Source: Winogradskyella pelagia (lineage in GTDB: Bacteria > Bacteroidota > Bacteroidia > Flavobacteriales > Flavobacteriaceae). From it: a DNA stretch of 64,000 nt. Positions 24,780 through 31,837 of this stretch are shown here, piece after piece. The translations under genes were made by a program, and so were the position numbers. The notes beneath the pieces were generated by a model that searched no databases, had not been told where the DNA came from, and saw only the letters and a list, made by a program, of their open reading frames with translations. Each line of letters opens with the position of its first letter. The stretch's first letter is position 1. The stretch covers positions 62,001-126,000 of the forward strand of contig NZ_JAGEVF010000007.1 of assembly GCF_017581965.1 (NCBI RefSeq), written 5' to 3'.

Positions 24780-25603
24780 AGTCTTGCATTTTTATATTCA
24801 CCCAAAACCTTAAACTGCTCTGCCATAATCATTAAAATTGATTTTGCTTTTAGGTAATCTTCTGTATTATCAAAAGTTACATCTACAAAGAAAGCATACT
24901 TCCAAGGCACATCAATGATTGGGATGGATTGTATTTTCGTTAGATTCAATTTACAATCGCTCATCACATTGAGCATAGTTGCCAAACTGCCACGTTTATG
25001 GCCTAATACAAATTTTAACGAGGCTTTATCCATGGTCCTTGCATTACCAATATTTCCTTTTCGTTTTACAATTGCAAAGCGTGTCTCGTTATGCTTTATA
25101 GACTGAATACTGTAACCTAAAATCTCAAGGTTAAACAACTCTGCCGCACGTTGGCTAGCTATTGCAGCAATCCCTTTTAAATTTTGGTCTCTTATATCCT
25201 TGGCAATTGCCGCAGTATCCTTGGCTTCAACCAGTTTAATATGAGGAAACCTCTTTAAAAACGTTTTGCATTGTAATAATGCCATAGGATGAGATTGAAC
25301 TTCAATAATATCTTTAATAGATTGGTCTGGTAATGCCATTAAATGATGCTGAATATCTAAATAATATTCGCCGCTAATTTCTAAATCATTAGAATCAATC
25401 AATGCATAATTAGGAATAATAAACCCTGCGATAGAATTCTCAAGAGCTATAATGCTATAATCAGAAGTTCCATTAATTAGACTATCTACAGTACTATCAA
25501 AAGACATACATTCCAAAACAGATTGATTAGAATTAAAATACTCCTTTGCCACCTGATAATGAAATGATCCTTTTATTCCTTGTATTGCCACTGGTTTACC
25601 CAT
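24776..25603 (-). CDS. pheA: Prephenate dehydratase with ACT domain
   Basis: It converts prephenate to phenylpyruvate. The 275-residue protein has the catalytic domain (about 1-180; AIQGIKGSFHYQVAKEYF, YSIIALENSIAG, GIAAIASQRAAELF, NETRFAIV) and an ACT regulatory domain (about 193-270). In the ACT domain the GALV-type region reads HKRGSLATML, but the usual ESRP Phe-binding motif is QSIP, so Phe feedback may differ. It is the first structural gene after the aromatic leader peptide; a terminator hairpin ends only about 6 bases before its ATG. No chorismate mutase domain is fused; that activity sits on the DAHP synthase. Confidence 0.95.
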   Translation of the reverse strand: MGKPVAIQGIKGSFHYQVAKEYFNSNQSVLECMSFDSTVDSLINGTSDYSIIALENSIAGFIIPNYALIDSNDLEISGEYYLDIQHHLMALPDQSIKDIIEVQSHPMALLQCKTFLKRFPHIKLVEAKDTAAIAKDIRDQNLKGIAAIASQRAAELFNLEILGYSIQSIKHNETRFAIVKRKGNIGNARTMDKASLKFVLGHKRGSLATMLNVMSDCKLNLTKIQSIPIIDVPWKYAFFVDVTFDNTEDYLKAKSILMIMAEQFKVLGEYKNARL

Positions 25604-25609
25604 AACAAA

Positions 25610-25634
25610 AAGGTCTCGATTATCTCGAGACCTT
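25610..25634 (-). terminator. Attenuator terminator before pheA
   Basis: On the minus strand AAGGTCTCGA / TCGAGACCTT forms a perfect 10-bp stem with a 5-base loop. It runs into TTTG and ends six bases before the pheA ATG. The 5' arm can instead pair with CGAGGCTT (25669-25662), which spans the end of the leader ORF, giving an antiterminator (six Watson-Crick and two G-T pairs). Confidence 0.85.
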
Positions 25635-25659
25635 ATAAATTTATTTTAAATAAAACATA

Positions 25660-25725
25660 CTAAGCCTCGTTTCTTTTGGTAAAAAAGAAATAAAACCAGC
25701 TGTAATATGATTTATCGTTAAACAT
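25660..25725 (-). CDS. Aromatic amino acid leader peptide (attenuator)
   Basis: The short ORF has ATG at 25725 and TAG at 25662-25660 and encodes 21 residues. Nine are aromatic: Phe2, then YYSWFYFFF at residues 7-15. The codons are consecutive TAT TAC AGC TGG TTT TAT TTC TTT TTT. It ends 26 bases before the terminator stem. This is the layout of a ribosome-mediated transcription attenuator. A ribosome stalled on Tyr/Trp/Phe codons would leave the ORF end (CGAGGCTT) free to pair with the terminator's 5' arm and permit pheA transcription. A ribosome reaching the stop would block that pairing. Confidence 0.85.
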   Translation of the reverse strand: MFNDKSYYSWFYFFFTKRNEA

Positions 25726-25744
25726 TATTAACACTAATATGCGG

Positions 25745-25773
25745 CTAATGTAGTTAATAATCTGTAAAAACAA
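25745..25773 (-). promoter_or_regulatory. Candidate promoter of the aromatic operon
   Basis: Minus strand TTG (25773-25771), 18 bases, then TACATTAG (25752-25745), one mismatch from TAnnTTTG. Transcription would start near 25739, about 15 bases before the leader ATG. Confidence 0.5.
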
Positions 25774-25843
25774 AACTCTATAATTTAATTTTTGCGAGGT
25801 GTGTATCAGCAATTGATTATTTTTACAAAAACTAATAAAGCAT

Positions 25844-26737
25844 ATGTCTATTCAAGTTAAGGATATAACCAAATTATATGATAATCAAAAGGCATTAGAC
25901 CAAGTATCCTTTGCTATTAATACTGCTGAAGTGGTTGGATTTCTTGGGCCTAACGGTGCAGGAAAATCTACCATGATGAAAATATTAACCTCATATCTAG
26001 AGCCAACAAAAGGGCAGGCATTAGTTAACGGTTTTAATACAGCAAATTCAAAAAAAGATGTACAAAAGAGTGTTGGATACCTTCCTGAGCACAATCCGCT
26101 TTATTTAGATATGTTTGTTAAGGAATATTTATCATTCAATGCTCAAATTCATAAAATCTCAAAAGAAAGAATCAATGAAGTCATTGATTTAACAGGCTTA
26201 AGTCCAGAAAGTCACAAAAAAATCGGGCAATTATCAAAAGGCTATAGACAACGCGTTGGATTAGCTGCAGCTATGCTTCATAATCCTGAAGTTTTAATTT
26301 TAGATGAACCTACAACGGGTTTAGACCCTAACCAATTAATAGATATAAGACAGCTAATAAAATCTATAGGTAAGAAGAAAACGGTGTTTCTATCTACACA
26401 CATTATGCAAGAGGTAGAAGCCATGTGCGATAGGGTAATTATAATAAACAAGGGAAAAGTAGTTGCCGACAAATATTTAAATGACCTACGTGATGGCGAC
26501 ACACAAATTGTAGTAGCGGAATTTGATTATCGGGTAGAGGATACCTTTTTGCTCAAGCTACCAAACGTTACAACCGTTAAAAACACACGAGATTTCGTTT
26601 ATGAGATTACATTCTCTAGCTCCAAAGATATGCGTCCTTCTGTTTTTGATTTTGCGCACGATAATGAACTAAAAATTCTTCAGCTTTACCAAAAAAATGT
26701 AAGTCTTGAAACCCTTTTTAGAGATCTGACTAGTTAA
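25844..26737 (+). CDS. gldA: Gliding motility ABC transporter ATP-binding protein GldA
   Basis: The 297-residue ABC ATPase has Walker A GPNGAGKS (35-42), signature QLSKGYRQR, Walker B LILDEPTTGLDP and the switch His (FLSTHIM). Length and the C-terminal region (FDFAHDNELKILQLYQKNVSLETLF) match GldA, which with GldF/GldG forms a transporter linked to gliding in Flavobacterium. gldF and gldG are not in this window. A near-consensus -7 box, TATTTTTA, lies at 25818-25825. Its 3' end overlaps the convergent DUF2807 gene by 8 bp. Confidence 0.9.
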   Translation: MSIQVKDITKLYDNQKALDQVSFAINTAEVVGFLGPNGAGKSTMMKILTSYLEPTKGQALVNGFNTANSKKDVQKSVGYLPEHNPLYLDMFVKEYLSFNAQIHKISKERINEVIDLTGLSPESHKKIGQLSKGYRQRVGLAAAMLHNPEVLILDEPTTGLDPNQLIDIRQLIKSIGKKKTVFLSTHIMQEVEAMCDRVIIINKGKVVADKYLNDLRDGDTQIVVAEFDYRVEDTFLLKLPNVTTVKNTRDFVYEITFSSSKDMRPSVFDFAHDNELKILQLYQKNVSLETLFRDLTS

Positions 26738-27503
26738 AAATGAGTTGACCTGTGTAAATTTGATTAATATCAACTAAAGGTGGTACTGAAACAGAAATGA
26801 GATTTCCTGTGCCACGTAATTCACCAGTTAGTGATTGTTGAGGGTTAACAATCATATCATTACTTCCCCTATGTGAAACATTAATATTTTTCGCAAAAAG
26901 GTTGGCACCTTCAAACCGACCTGAACCCGAGAAAAAGCCAATATCAATGTTTTCTGCTTCTCCATCTAAATAAAAGAATGCAATATTATTGGATATAATA
27001 GTTACATTTTCAGAGTCTAGTGTGAGTCTAAAATCTCCAACAGTAAATGCAGATTCTTCATTAGCATCTTCGGAAATCAACGTCACATCTTGAAAATTCA
27101 GGACACCATCGGACTTTATTTCGTACTGTGTAGACGACCGTATCTCGGTTAAATTAGGAGTTTCAACCCTTATCTTTGTTATCCCGTAATCTCTAACAAA
27201 ATTACAGGTATTATAATCAGTAAGGATTAGCCTATCTCCAATAACTTCTGCATTGACATCATTAATGAGGTTTTTTCCTGTTTCAATAATTACCTTATAA
27301 TCTAAAGACTCACTTATAATAAGCTCAATATCTCTATTGACCACAACTCTATTGAATGGGCCTAAATTTAATTCCTCAGTTACCGTTGACCCTGATGTTT
27401 GAAAACAATCTAAGGCATTCCTAGAATCACAAGACCAGAGAAGACAAATAGTAAAACTGACAACAAAAATCCACTTACAAGTATATAATCTCCTTCTTAT
27501 CAT
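26730..27503 (-). CDS. Lipoprotein with DUF2807 (head GIN) domain
   Basis: The 257-residue protein begins with a basic, hydrophobic leader ending in lipobox LLWSC. A right-handed beta-repeat domain follows, with the head-GIN pattern (GPFNRVVVNRDIELIISES, then repeated short strands, GSGRFEGANL, GTGNLISV). The domain is described as a putative auto-transporter adhesin head, but no function is proven. It is probably exposed in the periplasm or on the surface. It follows the PagL-like gene with a 4-bp overlap, so the two form one operon. Confidence 0.82.
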   Translation of the reverse strand: MIRRRLYTCKWIFVVSFTICLLWSCDSRNALDCFQTSGSTVTEELNLGPFNRVVVNRDIELIISESLDYKVIIETGKNLINDVNAEVIGDRLILTDYNTCNFVRDYGITKIRVETPNLTEIRSSTQYEIKSDGVLNFQDVTLISEDANEESAFTVGDFRLTLDSENVTIISNNIAFFYLDGEAENIDIGFFSGSGRFEGANLFAKNINVSHRGSNDMIVNPQQSLTGELRGTGNLISVSVPPLVDINQIYTGQLIFN

Positions 27504-28597
27504 AATCTAATTCCAATACCAAATTCAACAGCCTCGGCCTTGGCACCATGAGATTTTAGGGTAACCGCTCCAAAAATCTTTTTACCAAAATAACGTTTAA
27601 GTCCTATCCGAAAGTATACTTTACCTTCAAAATCAAAAGGGTAATACACGTAATATCCCAGTTGACCTACAATAGACATTTTATTAACAAATAGTTCGTG
27701 TCCAACAAATAAACCTACCCGCTTATAATCCTCATCTCCGCTTACATTCTCTTCAGGGAACGCGACAGATTTATAATAAATCAGCTCCTTTAAAAAGTTT
27801 GAGAAAAAGACATCCACACCAAATTGAACAGCACTTACATGGCTCAAGCGCTTATCTGCGTAGGCAGAAAAAATATAAAAAGGGAACTGTCCACTTCCTA
27901 TGACGTCACTTTCGTTAATTCCTGTTCTAAATGCTAAATTATATCTAATAGGCTCACTAAATTTAGTGCTATCAGCTTTCTTTTTATAAACCTTATCTTC
28001 TTCTTGAAAGTTATAATTAAGGCCTAAATTTATGGCTACAGTATTTACACTAGTATTTGGAGCCTTTACATTGGCATTGGAGTAATGAATCAATGACAAA
28101 CCCGCTTGAAAGCCAAAAGGCCCTACTAATCGTTCTTTCTTATAATTGAACATAAGATAAGTTGAACTTAGGAAATCGGACCCAAATGCCACGTTTTTAG
28201 GGTTGTCAATTTTATCGTAAGAATTAGTTGTGTAAGCAATACCTTGACCAATTCGTAACATTAGCCTTCGCTTAAAAAAATAAAAATTAAAATGTGCGTA
28301 AAGAGCTAAATTTTCGCCCAACCTACTATCCTTAAAATCTTGGTATGAAAATGAAAAACCATAATCTGGATAATTATAGCGTTTGTGCCAGTCTTCCTCT
28401 CCAAATGTCTTACGGTTCCAACCAAGAATGAAGCCTTCCGGCCTGCCTGAAATTAAATGTAAAATATCACTGTTATGAAGAGCTATGTTACCTTTAAAAT
28501 AAGAAATATCTGTGTAGGAATGAAGTGCTTGGTCGTCTTGGGCTTTCAAAATAAGAAATCCCAAAACCATGATAATACAAGATAGGTGTCGTTTCAT
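27500..28597 (-). CDS. Acyloxyacyl hydrolase / lipid A 3-O-deacylase (PagL-like) outer-membrane protein
   Basis: The product is an outer-membrane barrel. The reading frame opens at 28648, but the start at 28597 (MKRHLSCIIMVLG) gives a proper signal peptide and lies downstream of a -7 box at 28622-28615. The mature part has alternating strands and the family features of the acyloxyacyl hydrolase group (DFLSSTYLMFNYKKERLVGPFGFQAGLSLIHYSNAN; the His-Tyr-Ser-Asn segment is the PagL-type catalytic region). PagL removes the 3-O acyl chain of lipid A. Activity here is inferred. It forms an operon with the DUF2807 lipoprotein. Confidence 0.8.
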   Translation of the reverse strand: MKRHLSCIIMVLGFLILKAQDDQALHSYTDISYFKGNIALHNSDILHLISGRPEGFILGWNRKTFGEEDWHKRYNYPDYGFSFSYQDFKDSRLGENLALYAHFNFYFFKRRLMLRIGQGIAYTTNSYDKIDNPKNVAFGSDFLSSTYLMFNYKKERLVGPFGFQAGLSLIHYSNANVKAPNTSVNTVAINLGLNYNFQEEDKVYKKKADSTKFSEPIRYNLAFRTGINESDVIGSGQFPFYIFSAYADKRLSHVSAVQFGVDVFFSNFLKELIYYKSVAFPEENVSGDEDYKRVGLFVGHELFVNKMSIVGQLGYYVYYPFDFEGKVYFRIGLKRYFGKKIFGAVTLKSHGAKAEAVEFGIGIRL

Positions 28598-28614
28598 TAA
28601 AGTATTGTCGATGG

Positions 28615-28622
28615 CAAAAATA
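28615..28622 (-). promoter_or_regulatory. -7 element for the PagL-like operon
   Basis: Minus strand TATTTTTG is an exact TAnnTTTG match; a TTG lies 23 bases upstream. The transcript start near 28608 supports the shorter protein start at 28597. Confidence 0.5.
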
Positions 28623-28726
28623 ACAGAATTCATAAACTGAAGCACCAAATTGGTTATTTAATGCTTTTGCTATCCTAACAAAATCATAATTCTATTCTGT
28701 GTTATGGTCGATTCTAACAAAATGTC

Positions 28727-28734
28727 TATTTTTG
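28727..28734 (+). promoter_or_regulatory. -7 element for the metK leader
   Basis: TATTTTTG matches TAnnTTTG. Transcription would begin near 28741, just before the 5' arm of the SAM-II aptamer at 28749. No strong -33 TTG is visible. Confidence 0.55.
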
Positions 28735-28748
28735 TGCTCATTAAAATT

Positions 28749-28819
28749 AGAGGAAAGATTTGATCTGATTGCAACCTCTGAAGTGGGCTATGCCAACGGA
28801 AACAAAAATGCTAAAGCAG
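28749..28819 (+). promoter_or_regulatory. SAM-II riboswitch aptamer upstream of metK
   Basis: The segment has the SAM-II layout. P1 is AGAGG (28749-28753) with CCTCT (28775-28779), enclosing GATTTGAT and the conserved ATTGCAA. A second strand ends in the conserved GCTAAA followed by GCAG, whose CAG (28817-28819) can pair with CTG (28765-28767) to form the pseudoknot. The loop between P1 and GCTAAA is longer than in the minimal aptamer and holds a small GGC/GCC hairpin. It precedes SAM synthetase, so SAM feedback is expected. Assigned by recalled consensus, not by a covariance search. Confidence 0.82.
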
Positions 28820-28826
28820 TTTAAAT

Positions 28827-28848
28827 CACTTCTCTAGCAGGTTGCAAT
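28827..28848 (+). promoter_or_regulatory. Anti-aptamer segment of the metK leader
   Basis: AGGTTGCAAT (28839-28848) is the exact complement of ATTGCAACCT (28768-28777) in the aptamer core. CACTTC (28827-28832) is the complement of GAAGTG (28780-28785), which follows it. Together they form a 16-bp alternative helix that would destroy P1 and the pseudoknot, consistent with a switching expression platform. Confidence 0.6.
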
Positions 28849-28886
28849 AGCCATCAGGTGTTTTTCTTAGTAATACTATAATATTT

Positions 28887-30140
28887 ATGTCATATTTATT
28901 TACTTCAGAAAGTGTTTCTGAAGGACATCCGGATAAAGTTGCAGACCAAATAAGCGATGCTTTAATTGATAATTTTTTAGCATTCGATCAAAACTCCAAG
29001 GTGGCTTGCGAAACTTTAGTTACAACCGGACAAGTCATTCTAGCTGGTGAGGTAAAGTCCACAACTTATCTCGATGTACAAAAAATAGCAAGAGATACCA
29101 TAAATAACATAGGCTATACTAAAGGCGAGTATATGTTTGATAGTCATTCTTGTGGTGTTCTCTCTGCAATTCACGAGCAGTCCGAAGACATCAATCGTGG
29201 TGTGGATCGTGCCTCAAAAGACGATCAGGGTGCTGGCGATCAGGGCATGATGTTTGGCTATGCCACCAATGAAACTAATAACTACATGCCTTTGGCATTG
29301 GATATTTCCCATTTAATTCTTAAAGAATTAGCTGCATTAAGACGCGAAAACAAGGATATCACCTATTTACGTCCAGATTCAAAAAGTCAAGTAACTATTG
29401 AATACAGTGATGATAACACGCCTCAACGTATTGACGCCATAGTTATTTCTACCCAACATGATGAGTTTGATGAAGAAGTTGTGATGTTAGAAAAAATAAG
29501 GGAGGACATCAAAACGATTCTTATACCAAGAGTAATAGAAAAAGTACCTGATCATATTAAACCTTTATTTACTGAGCATATTAAGTATCATATTAACCCA
29601 ACCGGTAAATTTGTTATTGGCGGACCTCATGGTGATACCGGATTAACAGGCCGTAAGATTATAGTTGACACCTATGGTGGTAAAGGTGCCCATGGTGGTG
29701 GTGCATTTTCGGGTAAAGATCCAAGTAAGGTCGATCGCAGTGCCGCTTATGCTACAAGGCATATTGCTAAAAATTTAGTAGCTGCAGGTTTGTGTGATGA
29801 AGTTCTAGTACAAGTTTCTTACGCCATAGGTGTTGTAGAACCTATGGGTATTTTTATTGACACTTACGGCACCTGTCCTTTTAATTTAACCGATGGTGAA
29901 ATTGCCAAAAAGGTTTCTGAACTATTTGATATGAGACCTGCAGCTATAGAAGAACGCTTAAACCTGCGTCAGCCGATGTATAGCGAAACGGCGGCATATG
30001 GTCATATGGGCCGCAACAATGAGGTTGTAACAAAAACCTTTGAGCAACCCAATGGTGAGTCCATAACCCTAGATGTTGAACTTTTCACTTGGGAAAAGTT
30101 AGATTATGTAGATAAGGTTAAAACAGCCTTTGGTATTTAA
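28887..30140 (+). CDS. metK: S-adenosylmethionine synthase
   Basis: It makes SAM from ATP and methionine. The 417-residue protein carries [15 protein letters not shown] at the N-terminus, [16 protein letters not shown], the [14 protein letters not shown] loop and [19 protein letters not shown]. It is somewhat longer than E. coli MetK (384), mainly in internal loops. It is controlled by its own leader with a SAM-II aptamer, and a terminator follows the stop. It is transcribed toward the M28 peptidase gene. Confidence 0.97.
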   Translation: MSYLFTSESVSEGHPDKVADQISDALIDNFLAFDQNSKVACETLVTTGQVILAGEVKSTTYLDVQKIARDTINNIGYTKGEYMFDSHSCGVLSAIHEQSEDINRGVDRASKDDQGAGDQGMMFGYATNETNNYMPLALDISHLILKELAALRRENKDITYLRPDSKSQVTIEYSDDNTPQRIDAIVISTQHDEFDEEVVMLEKIREDIKTILIPRVIEKVPDHIKPLFTEHIKYHINPTGKFVIGGPHGDTGLTGRKIIVDTYGGKGAHGGGAFSGKDPSKVDRSAAYATRHIAKNLVAAGLCDEVLVQVSYAIGVVEPMGIFIDTYGTCPFNLTDGEIAKKVSELFDMRPAAIEERLNLRQPMYSETAAYGHMGRNNEVVTKTFEQPNGESITLDVELFTWEKLDYVDKVKTAFGI

Positions 30141-30154
30141 TATTGAATAATAAA

Positions 30155-30183
30155 CCCTTTCAAAACGAAAGGCTTTGTTTTTT
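30155..30183 (+). terminator. Terminator of metK
   Basis: The CCTTTC / GAAAGG stem with a 5-base loop is followed by CTTTGTTTTTT. The T-run reaches the stop codon of the convergent peptidase gene. Confidence 0.75.
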
Positions 30184-31738
30184 AATCCTTCATACCATCT
30201 CTTTGCGGAGATCTTGGTGTTGGCCAAGTACGTTGTTCTCCTGTTCTTGGATTTATTGGGAGCACTATTTTCTCCCTAGAACTTTTCTCTGGGTCTTCGG
30301 ACGCCATGTACGCCAATATAGCTGTAAGAATGGCGTTACTTCTCACATCATCAAAAACAATTTTATCGTAGGTATCTCTGTTGGTATGCCAGGTATAATT
30401 CCAGTAAGACCAGTTAAGTGCGCTTAAATTAAATGCAGGCGCACCTTTGGCTAAAAAAGACGCGTAATCTGAACCTCCTCCACCTGGCAGACCGGGAAAA
30501 TCAGTTTCAATGTGCGTTTTAATATCTTGAGGTACTGGGTATAACCATCTTGAAATATAGTCGTATGAATTAAGGAAACCACCTCCAGAAATACGTACAA
30601 CCCGCCCTGTACCATTGTCTTGATTAAACAATGCCTGTAACCCATCCACAACTTCAGGATGATCCTCAACAAATGATCTAGAGCCATTTAATCCCTGTTC
30701 TTCACTTCCCCATAAACCTACAATAATCGTACGTTTTGGATTTGGGTAGAATTTTTTAAGTAATCGCATTGCCTCCATCATAACTAATGATCCTGTTCCG
30801 TTATCCGTAGCTCCGGTTGCACCATCCCAAGAATCGAAATGTGCGGATAAAACAATGTATTCATCTGGCTTTTCGGTACCCTTAAGTTCTGCAATAGTAT
30901 TAAATGTTGGTACTCTTCCTAATTCTTTAGATTCAGCCACAATTTTAACAACAGGTTTATTACCATATTCCGCAAGACGATAAAGCATGGTATAATCTTC
31001 TAATTCCACATCTACGGTAGGAATAGCCTTTGTTCGTGCACTAAAAATTTTATTAACCCCAAAACCACGCGACCAATTACAAGAAATAATACCAGCGGCT
31101 CCTGCTTCCTCTAAGGCAGCAATAATGGTTCTACTATTGTAGCCTGTGTTTCTAATATTTTGGCGCCATTGCTTAGTTTGCTCATCACGGTCACTTTTCA
31201 TTTTTTCAAAGGACTCTTCAGTAGCAAACTCCTCCCAATTATAGTCTGGACGCCCTGTTGGCTGTTTCATAGAGACCATTACCAATTTACCTTTAACCGT
31301 TGGCAACCACTTTTGAAAACCCATAGAATCTAAAATCTTATTAGGCATCACAACTACTTCTGCCTTAACTCCTTTTGACCCTGTACTTGGGTTCCATGCT
31401 AGTTGCATACCTTGCAAACTTTGTACCCTCGGCTCAAGCATATCTATATGTGTTATACCGCGTTCCCAGCCGCGCCATTCGCCCCACCTCTCATTTTTGG
31501 CATCAACGCCCCAAGATTGAAAAGTGCCAACAGCCCAATCATGCGCTTGCTTCATTTGCGGTGTTCCTACTAACCGCGGCCCTATTACATCTAACATTTC
31601 ATGAGCCAAACGTTCTAACTGAGAATTGTCATTAGCTTCTTTTACAATAGCATCAATAACCTCTTGTGAATTTTGTGCTTGACCCTGAAGTGCTATTAGA
31701 CCTATGGCGAACCCAAATAAAATGTATAGTTTTTTCAT
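30182..31738 (-). CDS. Secreted M28-family metallopeptidase with PA-like insert
   Basis: The frame opens at 31759, but ATG 31738 (MKKLYILFGFAIGLIAL) begins the signal peptide, ending near GQAQ. The 518-residue product has an M28 di-zinc fold. Its metal-site segments are SAHFDSWDGATGATDNGTG, WGSEEQGLNGS, NQDNGTG and the late TWHTNRDTYDKI His. A protease-associated-like insert lies at about 120-260. It probably acts as an aminopeptidase or carboxypeptidase on peptides in the periplasm or outside the cell. It is a single gene between two terminators. Confidence 0.92.
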   Translation of the reverse strand: MKKLYILFGFAIGLIALQGQAQNSQEVIDAIVKEANDNSQLERLAHEMLDVIGPRLVGTPQMKQAHDWAVGTFQSWGVDAKNERWGEWRGWERGITHIDMLEPRVQSLQGMQLAWNPSTGSKGVKAEVVVMPNKILDSMGFQKWLPTVKGKLVMVSMKQPTGRPDYNWEEFATEESFEKMKSDRDEQTKQWRQNIRNTGYNSRTIIAALEEAGAAGIISCNWSRGFGVNKIFSARTKAIPTVDVELEDYTMLYRLAEYGNKPVVKIVAESKELGRVPTFNTIAELKGTEKPDEYIVLSAHFDSWDGATGATDNGTGSLVMMEAMRLLKKFYPNPKRTIIVGLWGSEEQGLNGSRSFVEDHPEVVDGLQALFNQDNGTGRVVRISGGGFLNSYDYISRWLYPVPQDIKTHIETDFPGLPGGGGSDYASFLAKGAPAFNLSALNWSYWNYTWHTNRDTYDKIVFDDVRSNAILTAILAYMASEDPEKSSREKIVLPINPRTGEQRTWPTPRSPQRDGMKD

Positions 31739-31784
31739 GTTATGGTGTTTTGACTTCAATATACAAATTTGCCTACAGAAACAT

Positions 31785-31816
31785 TAAAAAAAGGCCTCTT
31801 CAGTTGAAGAGGCCTT
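31785..31816 (-). terminator. Terminator of the GLPGLI/receptor operon
   Basis: The 12-bp stem AAGGCCTCTTCA / TGAAGAGGCCTT is followed on the minus strand by a T-run. It separates the receptor-like gene from the M28 peptidase gene. Confidence 0.88.
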
Positions 31817-31837
31817 ATTATGGTATTAAGGAACATT

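Noticed and set aside
25641..25658. Mini-ORF encoding MFYLK between the aromatic leader stop and the terminator
   Set aside because: Only five codons, overlapping the antiterminator spacer. The 21-codon ORF just upstream has the long aromatic run and the right geometry, so this one is probably incidental.
28741..28820. SAM-I (S-box) riboswitch before metK
   Set aside because: No SAM-I four-way junction or its conserved GA-rich core; the conserved strings fit SAM-II instead.
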